From positions 186,001 through 250,000 of the forward strand of contig NZ_JAAVUP010000004.1 of assembly GCF_012163135.1 (NCBI RefSeq): a stretch of DNA of 64,000 bases, written 5' to 3'. The notes beneath the pieces are model-generated. The model was not told where the DNA came from. It saw only the letters and a list, made by a program, of their open reading frames with translations, and did not search any database. Position 1 is the stretch's first letter. Each line of letters opens with the position of its first letter. Position numbers and translations under genes: made by a program. This document shows positions 1-7,374 of the stretch, one piece after another. The DNA is from Neoroseomonas oryzicola (GTDB lineage Bacteria > Pseudomonadota > Alphaproteobacteria > Acetobacterales > Acetobacteraceae).

Positions 1-413
1 ATCGTGAAGCCGATCGCCGAGCAGCCGAGGCGCAGCGCGTCGGAGACGCTGCCGGTCACGGCCTGGTCCTTGGTGGTGGACAGGCTGTTGCTGCTATTGA
101 CCTTCAGGATGGTCGGGATGGAGCCGGCGAAGGTCGCCGCACCGGCCTCGATCATGCCGAGCGGTGCGGCATAGGCGTTCAGCCCCGCCTCGATCGCGAG
201 TTCGAAATGGTAGTGCGGGTCATAGGCGGCCGGGTTCGGCGCGAATGAACGGGCCGGGCCGTGCTCGAAGCCCTGGTCGACCGGCAGGATCACCATGCGG
301 CCGGTGCCGCCGAGCTTCCCCTCCATCAGGATGCGGGCGAGGTTCGCCTTCGTCCCGGGGTTGTCGCTCTCGTACCAGGAGAGGATTTCCTTCACGCGGC
401 GGGTCAGCTTCAT
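1..413 (-). CDS. fba: Class I fructose-bisphosphate aldolase (DhnA/FbaB type), 3' part outside window
   Basis: First 137 residues of a DhnA-type class I aldolase, which interconverts fructose 1,6-bisphosphate with glyceraldehyde 3-phosphate and dihydroxyacetone phosphate in glycolysis and gluconeogenesis. The N-terminus begins MKLTRRVKEILSWYESDNPG. Family blocks VILPVDQGFEHGP, then PAAYDPHYHFELAI, then TILKVNSSNSL are all readable in order. The Schiff-base lysine of this family lies further on and is not in the window. The ATG at 413 has an AAGGA Shine-Dalgarno sequence seven bases upstream. The gene at 480-938 points the same way and ends 66 bases before this start, so the two may be co-transcribed. 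The truncation is only the window edge, not a broken gene. Confidence 0.92.
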   Translation of the reverse strand, partial: MKLTRRVKEILSWYESDNPGTKANLARILMEGKLGGTGRMVILPVDQGFEHGPARSFAPNPAAYDPHYHFELAIEAGLNAYAAPLGMIEAGAATFAGSIPTILKVNSSNSLSTTKDQAVTGSVSDALRLGCSAIGFT

Positions 414-479
414 CGTGGCGTCCTTCCTTCGGGGCCTTAAGTCTAGCGCAGCGCGCGATACCGCAGGCGATGCGCCCTG

Positions 480-938
480 TCACGGGGCCGGCGGTGTCGG
501 CGATTCCTGTGGCGCTTCCATGGCGAGCCAGGCGGCCAGCCGCGCGGCATCCGCCCGGCGCCGCAGGTCGAGCCGCCCGAGGTCGAGGCTGTCCGGACGA
601 CCGTGCCGGAGATCCACCCCGGCCTCGGCCGCCGCGGCGGCGACCGCGGCGAAGCCCGGCGCGCCGCCGGCCAGGATGACGCTGCGCGCCCCGGCCCGGA
701 TCGCGGCGAGCGCCGTCCCCGCCGCATCGGCGCAGTCCAGCACCGCCCCCCATGCCGTGCCCGGATGCCGTCGCCCGGCCTCGGCCGTCATCGCCAGGAA
801 CCAGGACGGACCCAGGAAGCCCGCGGCGCCGGGGGCGGAGAGCAGCACCACCCCCGCCGGCCCGGCCGCCGCCAGCGCCGCCTCGGCCTGCGCCAGCGCA
901 TGGACCGTGACCGCCGGACTGCTGACACGCTGCGTCAC
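480..938 (-). CDS. Conserved-looking hypothetical protein upstream of the aldolase
   Basis: 152-residue alanine-rich soluble protein that I do not recognise. The frame has the third-position GC bias of its neighbours and a clean ATG start at 938. It alternates hydrophobic strands and helices (GVVLLSAPGAAGFLGPSW, AVLDCADAAGTALAAIRAG, SVILAGGAPGFAAVAAAAA). This pattern recalls the beta-alpha repeats of a TIM barrel or Rossmann half-domain: it reads like a protein that binds or mimics a sugar-phosphate ligand, but that is only a guess. There is no signal peptide or membrane segment. The tail is proline-rich. It lies just upstream of and on the same strand as the aldolase, and it is divergent from the zapA unit across 90 bases. 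Confidence 0.7.
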   Translation of the reverse strand: MTQRVSSPAVTVHALAQAEAALAAAGPAGVVLLSAPGAAGFLGPSWFLAMTAEAGRRHPGTAWGAVLDCADAAGTALAAIRAGARSVILAGGAPGFAAVAAAAAEAGVDLRHGRPDSLDLGRLDLRRRADAARLAAWLAMEAPQESPTPPAP

Positions 939-1028
939 CGTTGACCCCGAGGTCCCTCTCTGCCAAGGCTTTCCCTGTCATCCTGCGGCGTTGCGCGGGG
1001 CAAGGGAACGGTGGAACCCAGGGGTCGG

Positions 1029-1250
1029 ATGAACGAGGCGGTGGATCCGGTGGCCGAGGCCACGCTGCGGCTCGAAGCCGCCGTCGCGCGGCTCGGCCGT
1101 GCGATGACGGCCCGTCCCGCGCCGGTGCCCGCCGAGGCATCCGCCGCGGCACCGTCCGAGGGCGTTGATCCCGCCGCCGTGGCCGCCCTTGCCGCCCGCC
1201 TGGACGAGACCATCGCGCGGCTGCGCGGGGTTCTGGGCGAGGAGGTCTGA
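1029..1250 (+). CDS. Small coiled-coil protein translationally coupled to zapA
   Basis: 73-residue acidic, alanine-rich protein. Two heptad-like stretches (residues about 7-22 and 48-70, ending LDETIARLRGVLGEEV) predict a short coiled coil, separated by an Ala/Pro linker. The ATG at 1029 is preferred over the in-frame GTG at 1011, which would add six residues. Its TGA stop shares a base with the zapA ATG (TGATG at 1248-1252), so the two genes are almost certainly co-translated. The position resembles the small DUF4164-like genes found upstream of zapA in other Alphaproteobacteria. A role as a divisome partner of ZapA is inferred only from coupling and the coiled coil; I do not recognise the family firmly. 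Confidence 0.75.
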   Translation: MNEAVDPVAEATLRLEAAVARLGRAMTARPAPVPAEASAAAPSEGVDPAAVAALAARLDETIARLRGVLGEEV

Positions 1251-1594
1251 TGGCCCAGGTCACGGTCCGCGTCGGCGGATATTCCCACCCCGTCGCCTGC
1301 CAGGACGGGCAGGAACGCCACCTCACGAACATGGCCGCCGAGGTCGACAAGCGCATCGGCACGCTCAAGGCCATGGGCATGCAGTTCGGCGAGACGCGCA
1401 TGCTGCTCCTTGCCGCCCTGCAACTGGCCGACGAGACCGGCGACCTGCAGGCCGAGATCGCCGCGCTGAAGGCCGGCGGCGCCGTGGCCGCGCCGCCTCC
1501 GCCCGCGCCGGTGCCCGACACCGCGCTCGCCGAACGGCTCAACCGCGTCGCCGAGGCGATCGAGGCCATTGCGGCGACCCTGGAGCGCGCCTAG
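1250..1594 (+). CDS. zapA: Cell division protein ZapA
   Basis: 114-residue ZapA homologue. ZapA binds FtsZ at mid-cell and promotes bundling of its filaments. The N-terminal beta-hairpin domain is readable (AQVTVRVGGYSHPVACQDGQ), followed by LTNMAAEVDKRIGTLKAMG and the long helix GETRMLLLAALQLADE that forms the tetramer coiled coil. The C-terminal third has a Pro/Ala linker (residues about 83-92) and a last helix ERLNRVAEAIEAIAATLERA. The length is slightly over the usual 100 or so residues. The order zapA - 6S RNA - fau is conserved in many Proteobacteria and supports the call. Confidence 0.93.
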   Translation: MAQVTVRVGGYSHPVACQDGQERHLTNMAAEVDKRIGTLKAMGMQFGETRMLLLAALQLADETGDLQAEIAALKAGGAVAAPPPPAPVPDTALAERLNRVAEAIEAIAATLERA

Positions 1595-1596
1595 GT

Positions 1597-1767
1597 TCCT
1601 TGCGTGGGGCTGCCCGGCGCGCCAGGCACTTCATCCCCAGGGCCAATAAGCATCCTCCGGGAGCTGGCTCTGTCCGGGCCGTGGTCCGGGCACCCGGCGC
1701 CCACCTGCATTAGCAGGCCTTGGGAGGATGAGACGCCAGCGGCCAGGGCGGCTCCGCACTCGATTCC
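1597..1767 (+). ncRNA. ssrS: 6S RNA, global regulator of sigma-70 RNA polymerase
   Basis: Gene-free stretch between zapA and fau, the classical location of 6S RNA. It folds as 6S RNA should. A long closing stem pairs 1602-1615 with 1746-1759 (14 positions, one mismatch, several G-U). A large asymmetric internal bubble follows. A terminal arm pairs CATCCTCC at 1651-1658 with GGAGGATG at 1723-1730. A strong intrinsic terminator lies directly downstream. 6S RNA mimics an open promoter and sequesters the housekeeping holoenzyme in stationary phase. The exact 5' end is estimated from the zapA stop and the closing stem, so it may be off by several bases. Confidence 0.87.
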
Positions 1768-1811
1768 AACACGCCCCCCGAGGCCTGGCCTCGGGGGGCG
1801 TGTTGTTTTTT
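1768..1811 (+). terminator. Perfect Rho-independent terminator of 6S RNA
   Basis: A 17-bp stem without mismatches (left arm 1768-1784, right arm 1788-1804) closes on the three-base loop CTG and is followed by a T-rich tract at 1805-1811. It is the strongest terminator in the window. It separates the 6S RNA from fau. Confidence 0.93.
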
Positions 1812-1938
1812 GCCTCAGACGCCGGAGTCTTCTTGTGCCTCAGGCGCCGGCGCCGGCATCCGCCGGCTTGGCTTGCGCGCCGTGGACTGGCGCGACGAAG
1901 GCGGCTGGTGGTCTTGGCGCGGTCGCGCTTCGCGCTCC

Positions 1939-1963
1939 CGGCCCGAGGCAAGGCCTCGGGCCG
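1939..1963. other. Perfect hairpin in the 6S RNA-fau spacer
   Basis: Between the 6S terminator and fau (1812-2034) I see no gene. The only clear structure is an 11-bp perfect inverted repeat, arms CGGCCCGAGGC and GCCTCGGGCCG around the loop AAG. It is followed by GAAAGGG and no T-run, so it is not a standard terminator. It could be part of the fau leader. Confidence 0.5.
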
Positions 1964-2034
1964 AAAGGGTGATGCGGATGGGTAGGGCGGCCGGGCCCGT
2001 TGCGCCTGAGGCCGGAACGCGCTGACGTCCGCGC

Positions 2035-2634
2035 ATGAGCGACAGCGCGCCCTATTGCGACGTTCTCCTGGCGGAACTGAAGGCGGAGGCGCGGCGTGGC
2101 GCCCTCGCGCGCCGGGCGGCCGTCGATCCCGCGGGGAAGGGGAAGGCGCTTGCCGCCGTCGTCCTTCGGGACTGTCCGCCGCCGCCGGGAGCCGTCGTCG
2201 CCGCCTTCTGGCCAATGGGGCCCGAGATCGACGTGAGGCCGCTGCTGGAGGCCCTGCACGCGCGGGGCCAGAAGCTCTGCCTGCCGGTGACGCCCAGGCG
2301 CGGCCAGCCGCTGCGCTTCCGCCGCTGGCAGCCCGGCGACCCTCTCGCCGCCGGCCCGATGGGCACGCGACAGCCCGCTTCGGGCGAGGACGTCACGCCC
2401 GACTGGCTCTTTGTGCCGCTGCTCGCCTTCGACCGTGCCGGCCGGCGGCTCGGCTACGGGGGCGGATATTACGACCGGACGCTGGCGGCCTTGCCTCACG
2501 CGACCGCGATCGGGGTTGCCTACGCGGCGCAGGAAATGCATGACCCTCCCGGCGTGCCGGCGGGACCCACCGACGTCCGGCTCCGCAGGGTGGCGACCGA
2601 ACAGGGCGTGGTGGACTGCGCAGGGACCAGTTGA
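2035..2634 (+). CDS. fau: 5-formyltetrahydrofolate cyclo-ligase
   Basis: 199-residue enzyme of the MTHFS/YgfA family. It converts 5-formyl-THF to 5,10-methenyl-THF with ATP and so salvages folate in one-carbon metabolism. The substrate-binding signature PLLAFDRAGRRLGYGGGYYD sits at residues about 128-147. The basic N-terminal helix (LKAEARRGALARRAA) and the block VVAAFWPMGPEIDVRPLLEAL also fit the family. The length is normal. It is the first gene of an operon: the next gene starts inside its stop codon (TTGA at 2631-2634). The 6S RNA-fau arrangement matches the common bacterial one. Confidence 0.94.
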   Translation: MSDSAPYCDVLLAELKAEARRGALARRAAVDPAGKGKALAAVVLRDCPPPPGAVVAAFWPMGPEIDVRPLLEALHARGQKLCLPVTPRRGQPLRFRRWQPGDPLAAGPMGTRQPASGEDVTPDWLFVPLLAFDRAGRRLGYGGGYYDRTLAALPHATAIGVAYAAQEMHDPPGVPAGPTDVRLRRVATEQGVVDCAGTS

Positions 2635-3452
2635 GGATCCTCTTTCTCGGCGACGTGGTGGGACGATCCGGGCGTGACGCGGTGACCGCCGCGCTGCCCG
2701 GCCTGCGGCGCGACCTCGCCCTCGACCTGGTGGTGGTGAACGCCGAGAACGCCTCGCACGGCTTCGGCCTGGCGCCCGACATGGCGCGCGCGCTGTTCGC
2801 GGCCGGAGCGGACGCGATCACCCTCGGCAACCATGCCTGGGACCGCAAGGAAATCATCCCCTACATGGAGGAGGAGCCGCGGATCGTCCGCCCGCTCAAC
2901 TATCCGCCCGGCACGCCCGGGCGCGGGGCGGCGGTGATCGATCTGCGCGGCGGGCGCCGCGCGCTGGTCGTCCAGGCGATGGGCAGGTTGTTCATGGAAC
3001 TGCTCGACGACCCCTTCCGCGCGGTGCAGGCCGAACTCGCGAAGCACACGCTCGGCGCGCAGGGCAGCGTGCAGGCGGCCATCGTCGACATCCACGCCGA
3101 GGCGACGTCCGAGAAGCAGGCCATGGGCCATTCCTTCGACGGGCGGGCGAGCCTCGTCATCGGCACCCACACCCATGTGCCGACCGCCGATGCGCGCATC
3201 CTGCCTGGCGGCACCGCGTTCCAGAGCGATGCCGGCATGTGCGGCGACTACGACAGCGTCATCGGCATGCAGAAGGGCGGCGCCTCGATCCGCTTCTGGC
3301 GCAAGGTGCCGGCCGAGCGCCTCGCCCCGGCCGAGGGCGAGGCGACCGTCTGCGGCCTGTTCGTCGAGACCGACGACGCGACCGGCCTCGCGCGCCGCGT
3401 AGCACCGCTGCGCATGGGCGGCTGCCTCGCGCCCGAACGCCCGATCGCATGA
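2631..3452 (+). CDS. YmdB-family metallophosphoesterase (TIGR00282)
   Basis: 273-residue calcineurin-like phosphoesterase of the YmdB family, members of which hydrolyse 2',3'-cyclic nucleotides or act as cyclic-nucleotide phosphodiesterases. The N-terminus ILFLGDVVGRSGRDAV gives the first metal-binding Asp. VNAENASHGFGL supplies the conserved Asn/Glu ligands, and TLGNHAWDRKE and GTHTHVPTADARILPGGTA supply the histidines. The C-terminus reads DAGMCGDYDSVIGM as in the family. The start is TTG at 2631, overlapping the fau stop by four bases, so it depends on translational coupling. It overlaps the next gene by ATGA. The substrate in this organism is not shown by the sequence. Confidence 0.9.
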   Translation: MRILFLGDVVGRSGRDAVTAALPGLRRDLALDLVVVNAENASHGFGLAPDMARALFAAGADAITLGNHAWDRKEIIPYMEEEPRIVRPLNYPPGTPGRGAAVIDLRGGRRALVVQAMGRLFMELLDDPFRAVQAELAKHTLGAQGSVQAAIVDIHAEATSEKQAMGHSFDGRASLVIGTHTHVPTADARILPGGTAFQSDAGMCGDYDSVIGMQKGGASIRFWRKVPAERLAPAEGEATVCGLFVETDDATGLARRVAPLRMGGCLAPERPIA

Positions 3453-5212
3453 GGGCCATTCCCGAACGGCCCGGCCTGCTCGGGCGGATGGCGGCCGCGT
3501 TCGGTCGGTCGGGGGACCGCGTGCCCGGCCATGTGCCCGACGTCGTGCTCGGGCTCGAGGACCGGCCGCCGCCGGCGCAGACCCTCGCACTCGCGCTGCA
3601 GCAGATCGCCATCCAGTCGATCTACTTCCTGCTGCCCGGCATGGTCGCGACCGCCTTCGGCGCCGGGCCGCTCGAGGCGACGAACTTCCTCTGCCTGTCG
3701 CTGATCTCGGTCGCCGTGGCGACCGCGCTGCAGGTGCTGACGCGCGGGCCGGTCGGCTCGGGCTACCCGGTGCCGAGCATTCCCTCGATCGTCATGCTCG
3801 CGCCCATGCTGCTGGCCGCGCAGCTCGGGGCCAGCCTTGCCGAGGCCTCGACCATGGTGGTCATGGTCGGCATCGTGACCGTGGTGGTGGCGCCGGCGGT
3901 GCGCCGCCTCTCCGCGCTGCTGCCCACCGAGGTGATGGGCGTCATCGTCTTCCTGATCGGCGCCTCGGTGCTGCCGAGCGTGCTGGCCATGGCCGGCGCC
4001 GATGCCGAGCGGCCAGCGGAATCCCTGCCGCGCATGCTGGTGATGTTCGGCTGCTTCTTCGTCATGGTGGTGGTGGGCGTGCTGCGCTGGCGCTTCGCGC
4101 GATACGCCGTGCTGGCGGGCACGCTGGCCGGCGTCGCGGGCGCGCTCGCCGCGGGCATGGCGACCCCGGGCGCGGCCGAGCTGCTCGAGGCCGCGCCGTG
4201 GTTCGCGCTGCCGCGGCCCGGCGCGCATGGCGGCATCGCCTTCGACCCGACGCTCGTCGTCTCCTTCCTGCTGTGCACCGTCGCGGCGATCGCCGCCCTG
4301 CTCGGCTCTCTCGTCGCCTTCCAGCGCGCGGTGGATGGGGACTGGACGCGGCCGGACCCGGGGCCGCTGCGGCGCGGCCTGCTCGCGCATGGCTCGGCGG
4401 TCGCCGTTGCCGGGCTGATGGGCGGCATGCCGGCCGCGGTGTCCTCCGCCTCCGTGGGCCTCGCGATCGCGACGCGCACCTTCGCGCGGACCATCGCGCT
4501 CGCGGGGGCGGGGATCCTGTTCCTGCTCGCCTTCTCGCCCAAGCTGGTGGCGCTGTTCGTGCTGGTGCCGGCGCCGGTGCAGGCGGCGATGCTGCTCTAC
4601 GTCGCCTGCTTCATGATGGCGCAGGGCAGCGAGATGATCGTGATCCGCAAGCTCGATGCCCGACGCACGGTGGTGGCGGGGCTCGGCCTGTCGGCGGGGC
4701 TGTCGGCGCTGGTGGCGCCCGGCTTCTTCGCGGCGGCGATGCCTGCGCTCGCCGCGCCGCTCGCGGTGGGCGGGCTCGTGGCCTTCCTCGCGAACCTGGT
4801 GACGCTGCCGCTGGTCAAGCGCGTCGAGACCTTCCCCGTCCGCCTGGACGGCCGCGTGGGCGACCTGCTCGACGACCGCACCGCGCAGATGGGCGGCGCC
4901 TGGGGACTTCGGCCCGACACGGTGCGCAAGATGCACCACGCGCTGATGGAATTGTGCGACCTGCTTGCCGGGCGCGGCCTGGATGAGGCGGTGATCACGG
5001 CGACGCAGCTCGAGGAACGGGTGCGCATCGCCGTCGCCTTCACCGGGCCGCCGCTGCCCAAGCCGAAGCGCCGGCCGCGCGCGGAGGACATCGAGGCCGG
5101 CGGCGATGCGCTCGAGATGACCGCGCTCTGGCTCGCCCTGCGGGAGACCAGCGAGCATGGGATGCGGGCGACGACTTCGGGGCAGGAGCTCTGGATGGAC
5201 TTCCAGGACTAG
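3449..5212 (+). CDS. NCS2-family nucleobase (uracil/xanthine) permease with extra C-terminal domain
   Basis: 587-residue inner-membrane transporter of the NCS2/SLC23 family (uracil, xanthine or ascorbate type). The hydrophobic core runs from residue about 50 to 450. It has the family's amphipathic blocks: GYPVPSIPSIVMLAPM in the TM3 region, VMGVIVFLIGASVLPSVL, and a helix-10-like region GGMPAAVSSASVGLAIATRT. Residues about 455-587 form a soluble tail that ordinary NCS2 proteins (about 430-460 residues) lack. It contains LRPDTVRKMHHALMELCDLL and ends TTSGQELWMDFQD, resembling a degenerate GHKL/anti-sigma ATPase fold (my inference). The start is the ATG at 3449, overlapping the upstream stop as ATGA. 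Third gene of the fau operon. Confidence 0.87.
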   Translation: MRAIPERPGLLGRMAAAFGRSGDRVPGHVPDVVLGLEDRPPPAQTLALALQQIAIQSIYFLLPGMVATAFGAGPLEATNFLCLSLISVAVATALQVLTRGPVGSGYPVPSIPSIVMLAPMLLAAQLGASLAEASTMVVMVGIVTVVVAPAVRRLSALLPTEVMGVIVFLIGASVLPSVLAMAGADAERPAESLPRMLVMFGCFFVMVVVGVLRWRFARYAVLAGTLAGVAGALAAGMATPGAAELLEAAPWFALPRPGAHGGIAFDPTLVVSFLLCTVAAIAALLGSLVAFQRAVDGDWTRPDPGPLRRGLLAHGSAVAVAGLMGGMPAAVSSASVGLAIATRTFARTIALAGAGILFLLAFSPKLVALFVLVPAPVQAAMLLYVACFMMAQGSEMIVIRKLDARRTVVAGLGLSAGLSALVAPGFFAAAMPALAAPLAVGGLVAFLANLVTLPLVKRVETFPVRLDGRVGDLLDDRTAQMGGAWGLRPDTVRKMHHALMELCDLLAGRGLDEAVITATQLEERVRIAVAFTGPPLPKPKRRPRAEDIEAGGDALEMTALWLALRETSEHGMRATTSGQELWMDFQD

Positions 5213-5314
5213 GCCGGCGCCTTGCTCCGGGCCCCGTGCGTCACGATCTAAACGCCCACGTCGAAGCCATCTTCGCAGGCGCCGCCATGTCGCGCGCCTG
5301 ATCGGGAGCAACCC

Positions 5315-6658
5315 ATGCCCGCACCGCGTCGCCTGCATCTGGGCGCGTTCATGCGTCCCGTCTCCATCCATACCGGCGCGTGGCGCTATCCCGGCGCCTG
5401 GCCGGATGCGAACTTCTCCTTCCCGCGGCTCAGGACGCTGATCCAGAAGCTGGAAGCGGGGAAGTTCGACGCCTTCTTCATGGCCGACCACCTGGCGCTG
5501 CTGAACATGCCGATCGAGGCGCTGCGGCGGAGCCACACCGTCACCTCCTTCGACCCGCTGACGCTGCTGCCCGCGCTCGCCGCGGTGACCGAACGCATCG
5601 GGCTGATCGCGACCGCGTCGACCACCTACAACGACCCGTATCACGTCGCGCGGAAGTTCGCCTCGCTCGACCACATCTCGAACGGGCGGGCGGGGTGGAA
5701 CGTGGTGACCACCGCGAACCCCGACGCCGCGCTGAACTTCGGCCATGACGAGCACATGGCCCATGGCGAGCGCTACAAGCGCGCGCGCGAATTCTACGAC
5801 GTCGTCACCGGCCTGTGGGACAGCTTCGCCGACGACGCCTTCATCCGCGACGCGGAAAGTGGGATCTTCTGGGACCCCGCGAAGATGCACGTGCTGAACC
5901 ATGTGGGGGCGGAGCTGAAGGTGCGCGGGCCGCTCAACGTCGCGCGGCCGGTGCAGGGCTGGCCGCTGATCGTGCAGGCGGGTGCCTCCGATGCCGGGCG
6001 GCAGCTGGCGGCCGAGACGGCGGAGATGGTCTTCGCCGCCGGCGGGCCGATCGCCGATGCGCGCGCCTTCTATGCCGATGTGAAGGCCCGCGCGGCCGCG
6101 GCCGGGCGCAACCCCGACCACATCAAGATCCTGCCCGGCGCGCTCGTCGTCGTCGGCGACACTGTCGAGGCCGCGAAGGCCAAGCGCGCGAAGCTCGACA
6201 GCCTTGTGCACTACGAGAGCGCGATCGGCTCGCTGTCCATCGCGCTCGGCGTCGATGCCCGTGCCTTCGACCCGGACGGGCCGCTGCCCGACATCCCCGA
6301 GACCGAGCACAGCAAGAGCGGCCGCGAGCGCGCCATCGCCATCGCGCGGCGCGAGAACCTCACGGTGCGGCAATTGGCGCAGCGCCTCGGCGGCTATGGC
6401 GGCGCGGCGATCGTCGGCACGCCGCAGACGATCGCCGACGAGATGCAGGAATGGCTCGAGACCGGCGCCTGCGACGGCTTCAACGTCATGTTCCCCTATG
6501 TGCCGGGCGGGCTCGACGAATTCGTCGACCAGGTGGTGCCGGAACTGCAGCGGCGCGGCATCTTCCGCACCGAGTATGAGGGGACGACGCTGCGGGAGCA
6601 TCTCGGCCTGCCGCGGCCGGAGAACCGCTTCTTCGCCACGGCGCGGGCGGCGGAATAG
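5315..6658 (+). CDS. NtaA/SnaA/DszA-family FMN-dependent monooxygenase
   Basis: 447-residue luciferase-like (LLM) flavin monooxygenase of the group that includes nitrilotriacetate and dibenzothiophene-sulfone monooxygenases. These use reduced FMN and oxygen to oxidise xenobiotic or sulfur/nitrogen compounds, usually with a separate flavin reductase. Visible family blocks are WRYPGAWPDANFSFPRL, FFMADHL, ERIGLIATASTTYNDPYHVA and ISNGRAGWNVVTTANPDAAL. RYKRAREFYDVVTGLWDSF and the late GTPQTIADEMQEWLE also match. The length is typical. No flavin reductase gene is adjacent, so the substrate is unknown. About 100 bases separate it from the permease upstream; it may have its own promoter. Confidence 0.88.
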   Translation: MPAPRRLHLGAFMRPVSIHTGAWRYPGAWPDANFSFPRLRTLIQKLEAGKFDAFFMADHLALLNMPIEALRRSHTVTSFDPLTLLPALAAVTERIGLIATASTTYNDPYHVARKFASLDHISNGRAGWNVVTTANPDAALNFGHDEHMAHGERYKRAREFYDVVTGLWDSFADDAFIRDAESGIFWDPAKMHVLNHVGAELKVRGPLNVARPVQGWPLIVQAGASDAGRQLAAETAEMVFAAGGPIADARAFYADVKARAAAAGRNPDHIKILPGALVVVGDTVEAAKAKRAKLDSLVHYESAIGSLSIALGVDARAFDPDGPLPDIPETEHSKSGRERAIAIARRENLTVRQLAQRLGGYGGAAIVGTPQTIADEMQEWLETGACDGFNVMFPYVPGGLDEFVDQVVPELQRRGIFRTEYEGTTLREHLGLPRPENRFFATARAAE

Positions 6659-6712
6659 CCCGCGCCGGGGGATGTCCGACCGCGATACGGCCTCCGTCCG
6701 GGGCAGGGACCG

Positions 6713-7297
6713 ATGCAGGGACTGAAGACGTGGCTCGCGGGGCGCTGGGTGGCGGCGGCCGGTTTCATGGCGGCGGCGCTGCTCGCGATCCTGCCGCTGC
6801 TGCACGCGTCCTATGCGCTGCCGCTGGTGCTCCTGTTCCTCCATAGCCCCGGCTACATGGTCCACCAGGTCGAGGAGCATACGGGCGATCGCTTCCGCCG
6901 CTTCGTCAACCAGCGGATCTTCGGCGGCCGGGATGCCCTCAGCGTCACGGCGGTCCTCGTCATCAACCTGCCCGTCGTCTGGGGTCTCAACCTCGCGGCG
7001 CTGTATGCCGCCTTTCTCTGGGGCGCTGGGTTCGGGCTGGTGGCGCCCTATGCGATGCTGCTGAACGGCATCACCCATATCGCCGCCGCCCTGCGCTTCC
7101 GCGGCTACAATCCGGGTCTGGCGACCTCGGTGGTCGTGTTCCTGCCGCTGAGCCTCGCGACGATCGTCGCGATCGGGCCGGTCGGGATCGGCTTCCATCT
7201 CGCGGCGCTGGGACTGGCCGTCGTCCTGCATGGTCTCATCATCGCCGATGTTCTCCTGCGGTTGAGGCGGAACGCGGCCCAGGGTCTGACGCCATAG
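6713..7297 (+). CDS. HXXEE-domain integral membrane protein
   Basis: 194-residue membrane protein with about five hydrophobic segments. The name-giving HXXEE motif appears as HQVEEH at residues about 50-55, between the first two membrane segments. The second family block [19 protein letters not shown] is near residue 125. The family (PF13787) is thought to be a membrane enzyme or transporter-like protein of unknown function; the conserved His and Glu residues suggest metal or proton handling. It lies 54 bases after the monooxygenase and 77 before an SDR gene on the same strand, so it may belong to a small catabolic cluster. Confidence 0.8.
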   Translation: MQGLKTWLAGRWVAAAGFMAAALLAILPLLHASYALPLVLLFLHSPGYMVHQVEEHTGDRFRRFVNQRIFGGRDALSVTAVLVINLPVVWGLNLAALYAAFLWGAGFGLVAPYAMLLNGITHIAAALRFRGYNPGLATSVVVFLPLSLATIVAIGPVGIGFHLAALGLAVVLHGLIIADVLLRLRRNAAQGLTP

Positions 7298-7350
7298 CGC
7301 GAGGGCCGCGCCGCATGGCCCGGTCGCCCGGCGCCTGCTAGGGACGCGCG

Positions 7351-7362
7351 GGAACGCGTTCC
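7351..7362. promoter_or_regulatory. Perfect 12-bp palindrome just upstream of the SDR gene
   Basis: GGAACGCGTTCC is a perfect palindrome ending 12 bases before the SDR start codon, next to the Shine-Dalgarno region AGGGGGTAGGG. A repressor binding here would block transcription or initiation. No regulator gene is adjacent, so the operator role is a guess. Confidence 0.3.
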
Positions 7363-7374
7363 AAGGGGGTAGGG

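Noticed and set aside
3248-7231. Very long minus-strand open frame (over 1300 codons) antisense to three genes
   Set aside because: A by-product of high third-position GC. Its translation is Arg/His/Gln/Asp-rich without domains, and the plus strand holds recognisable genes.
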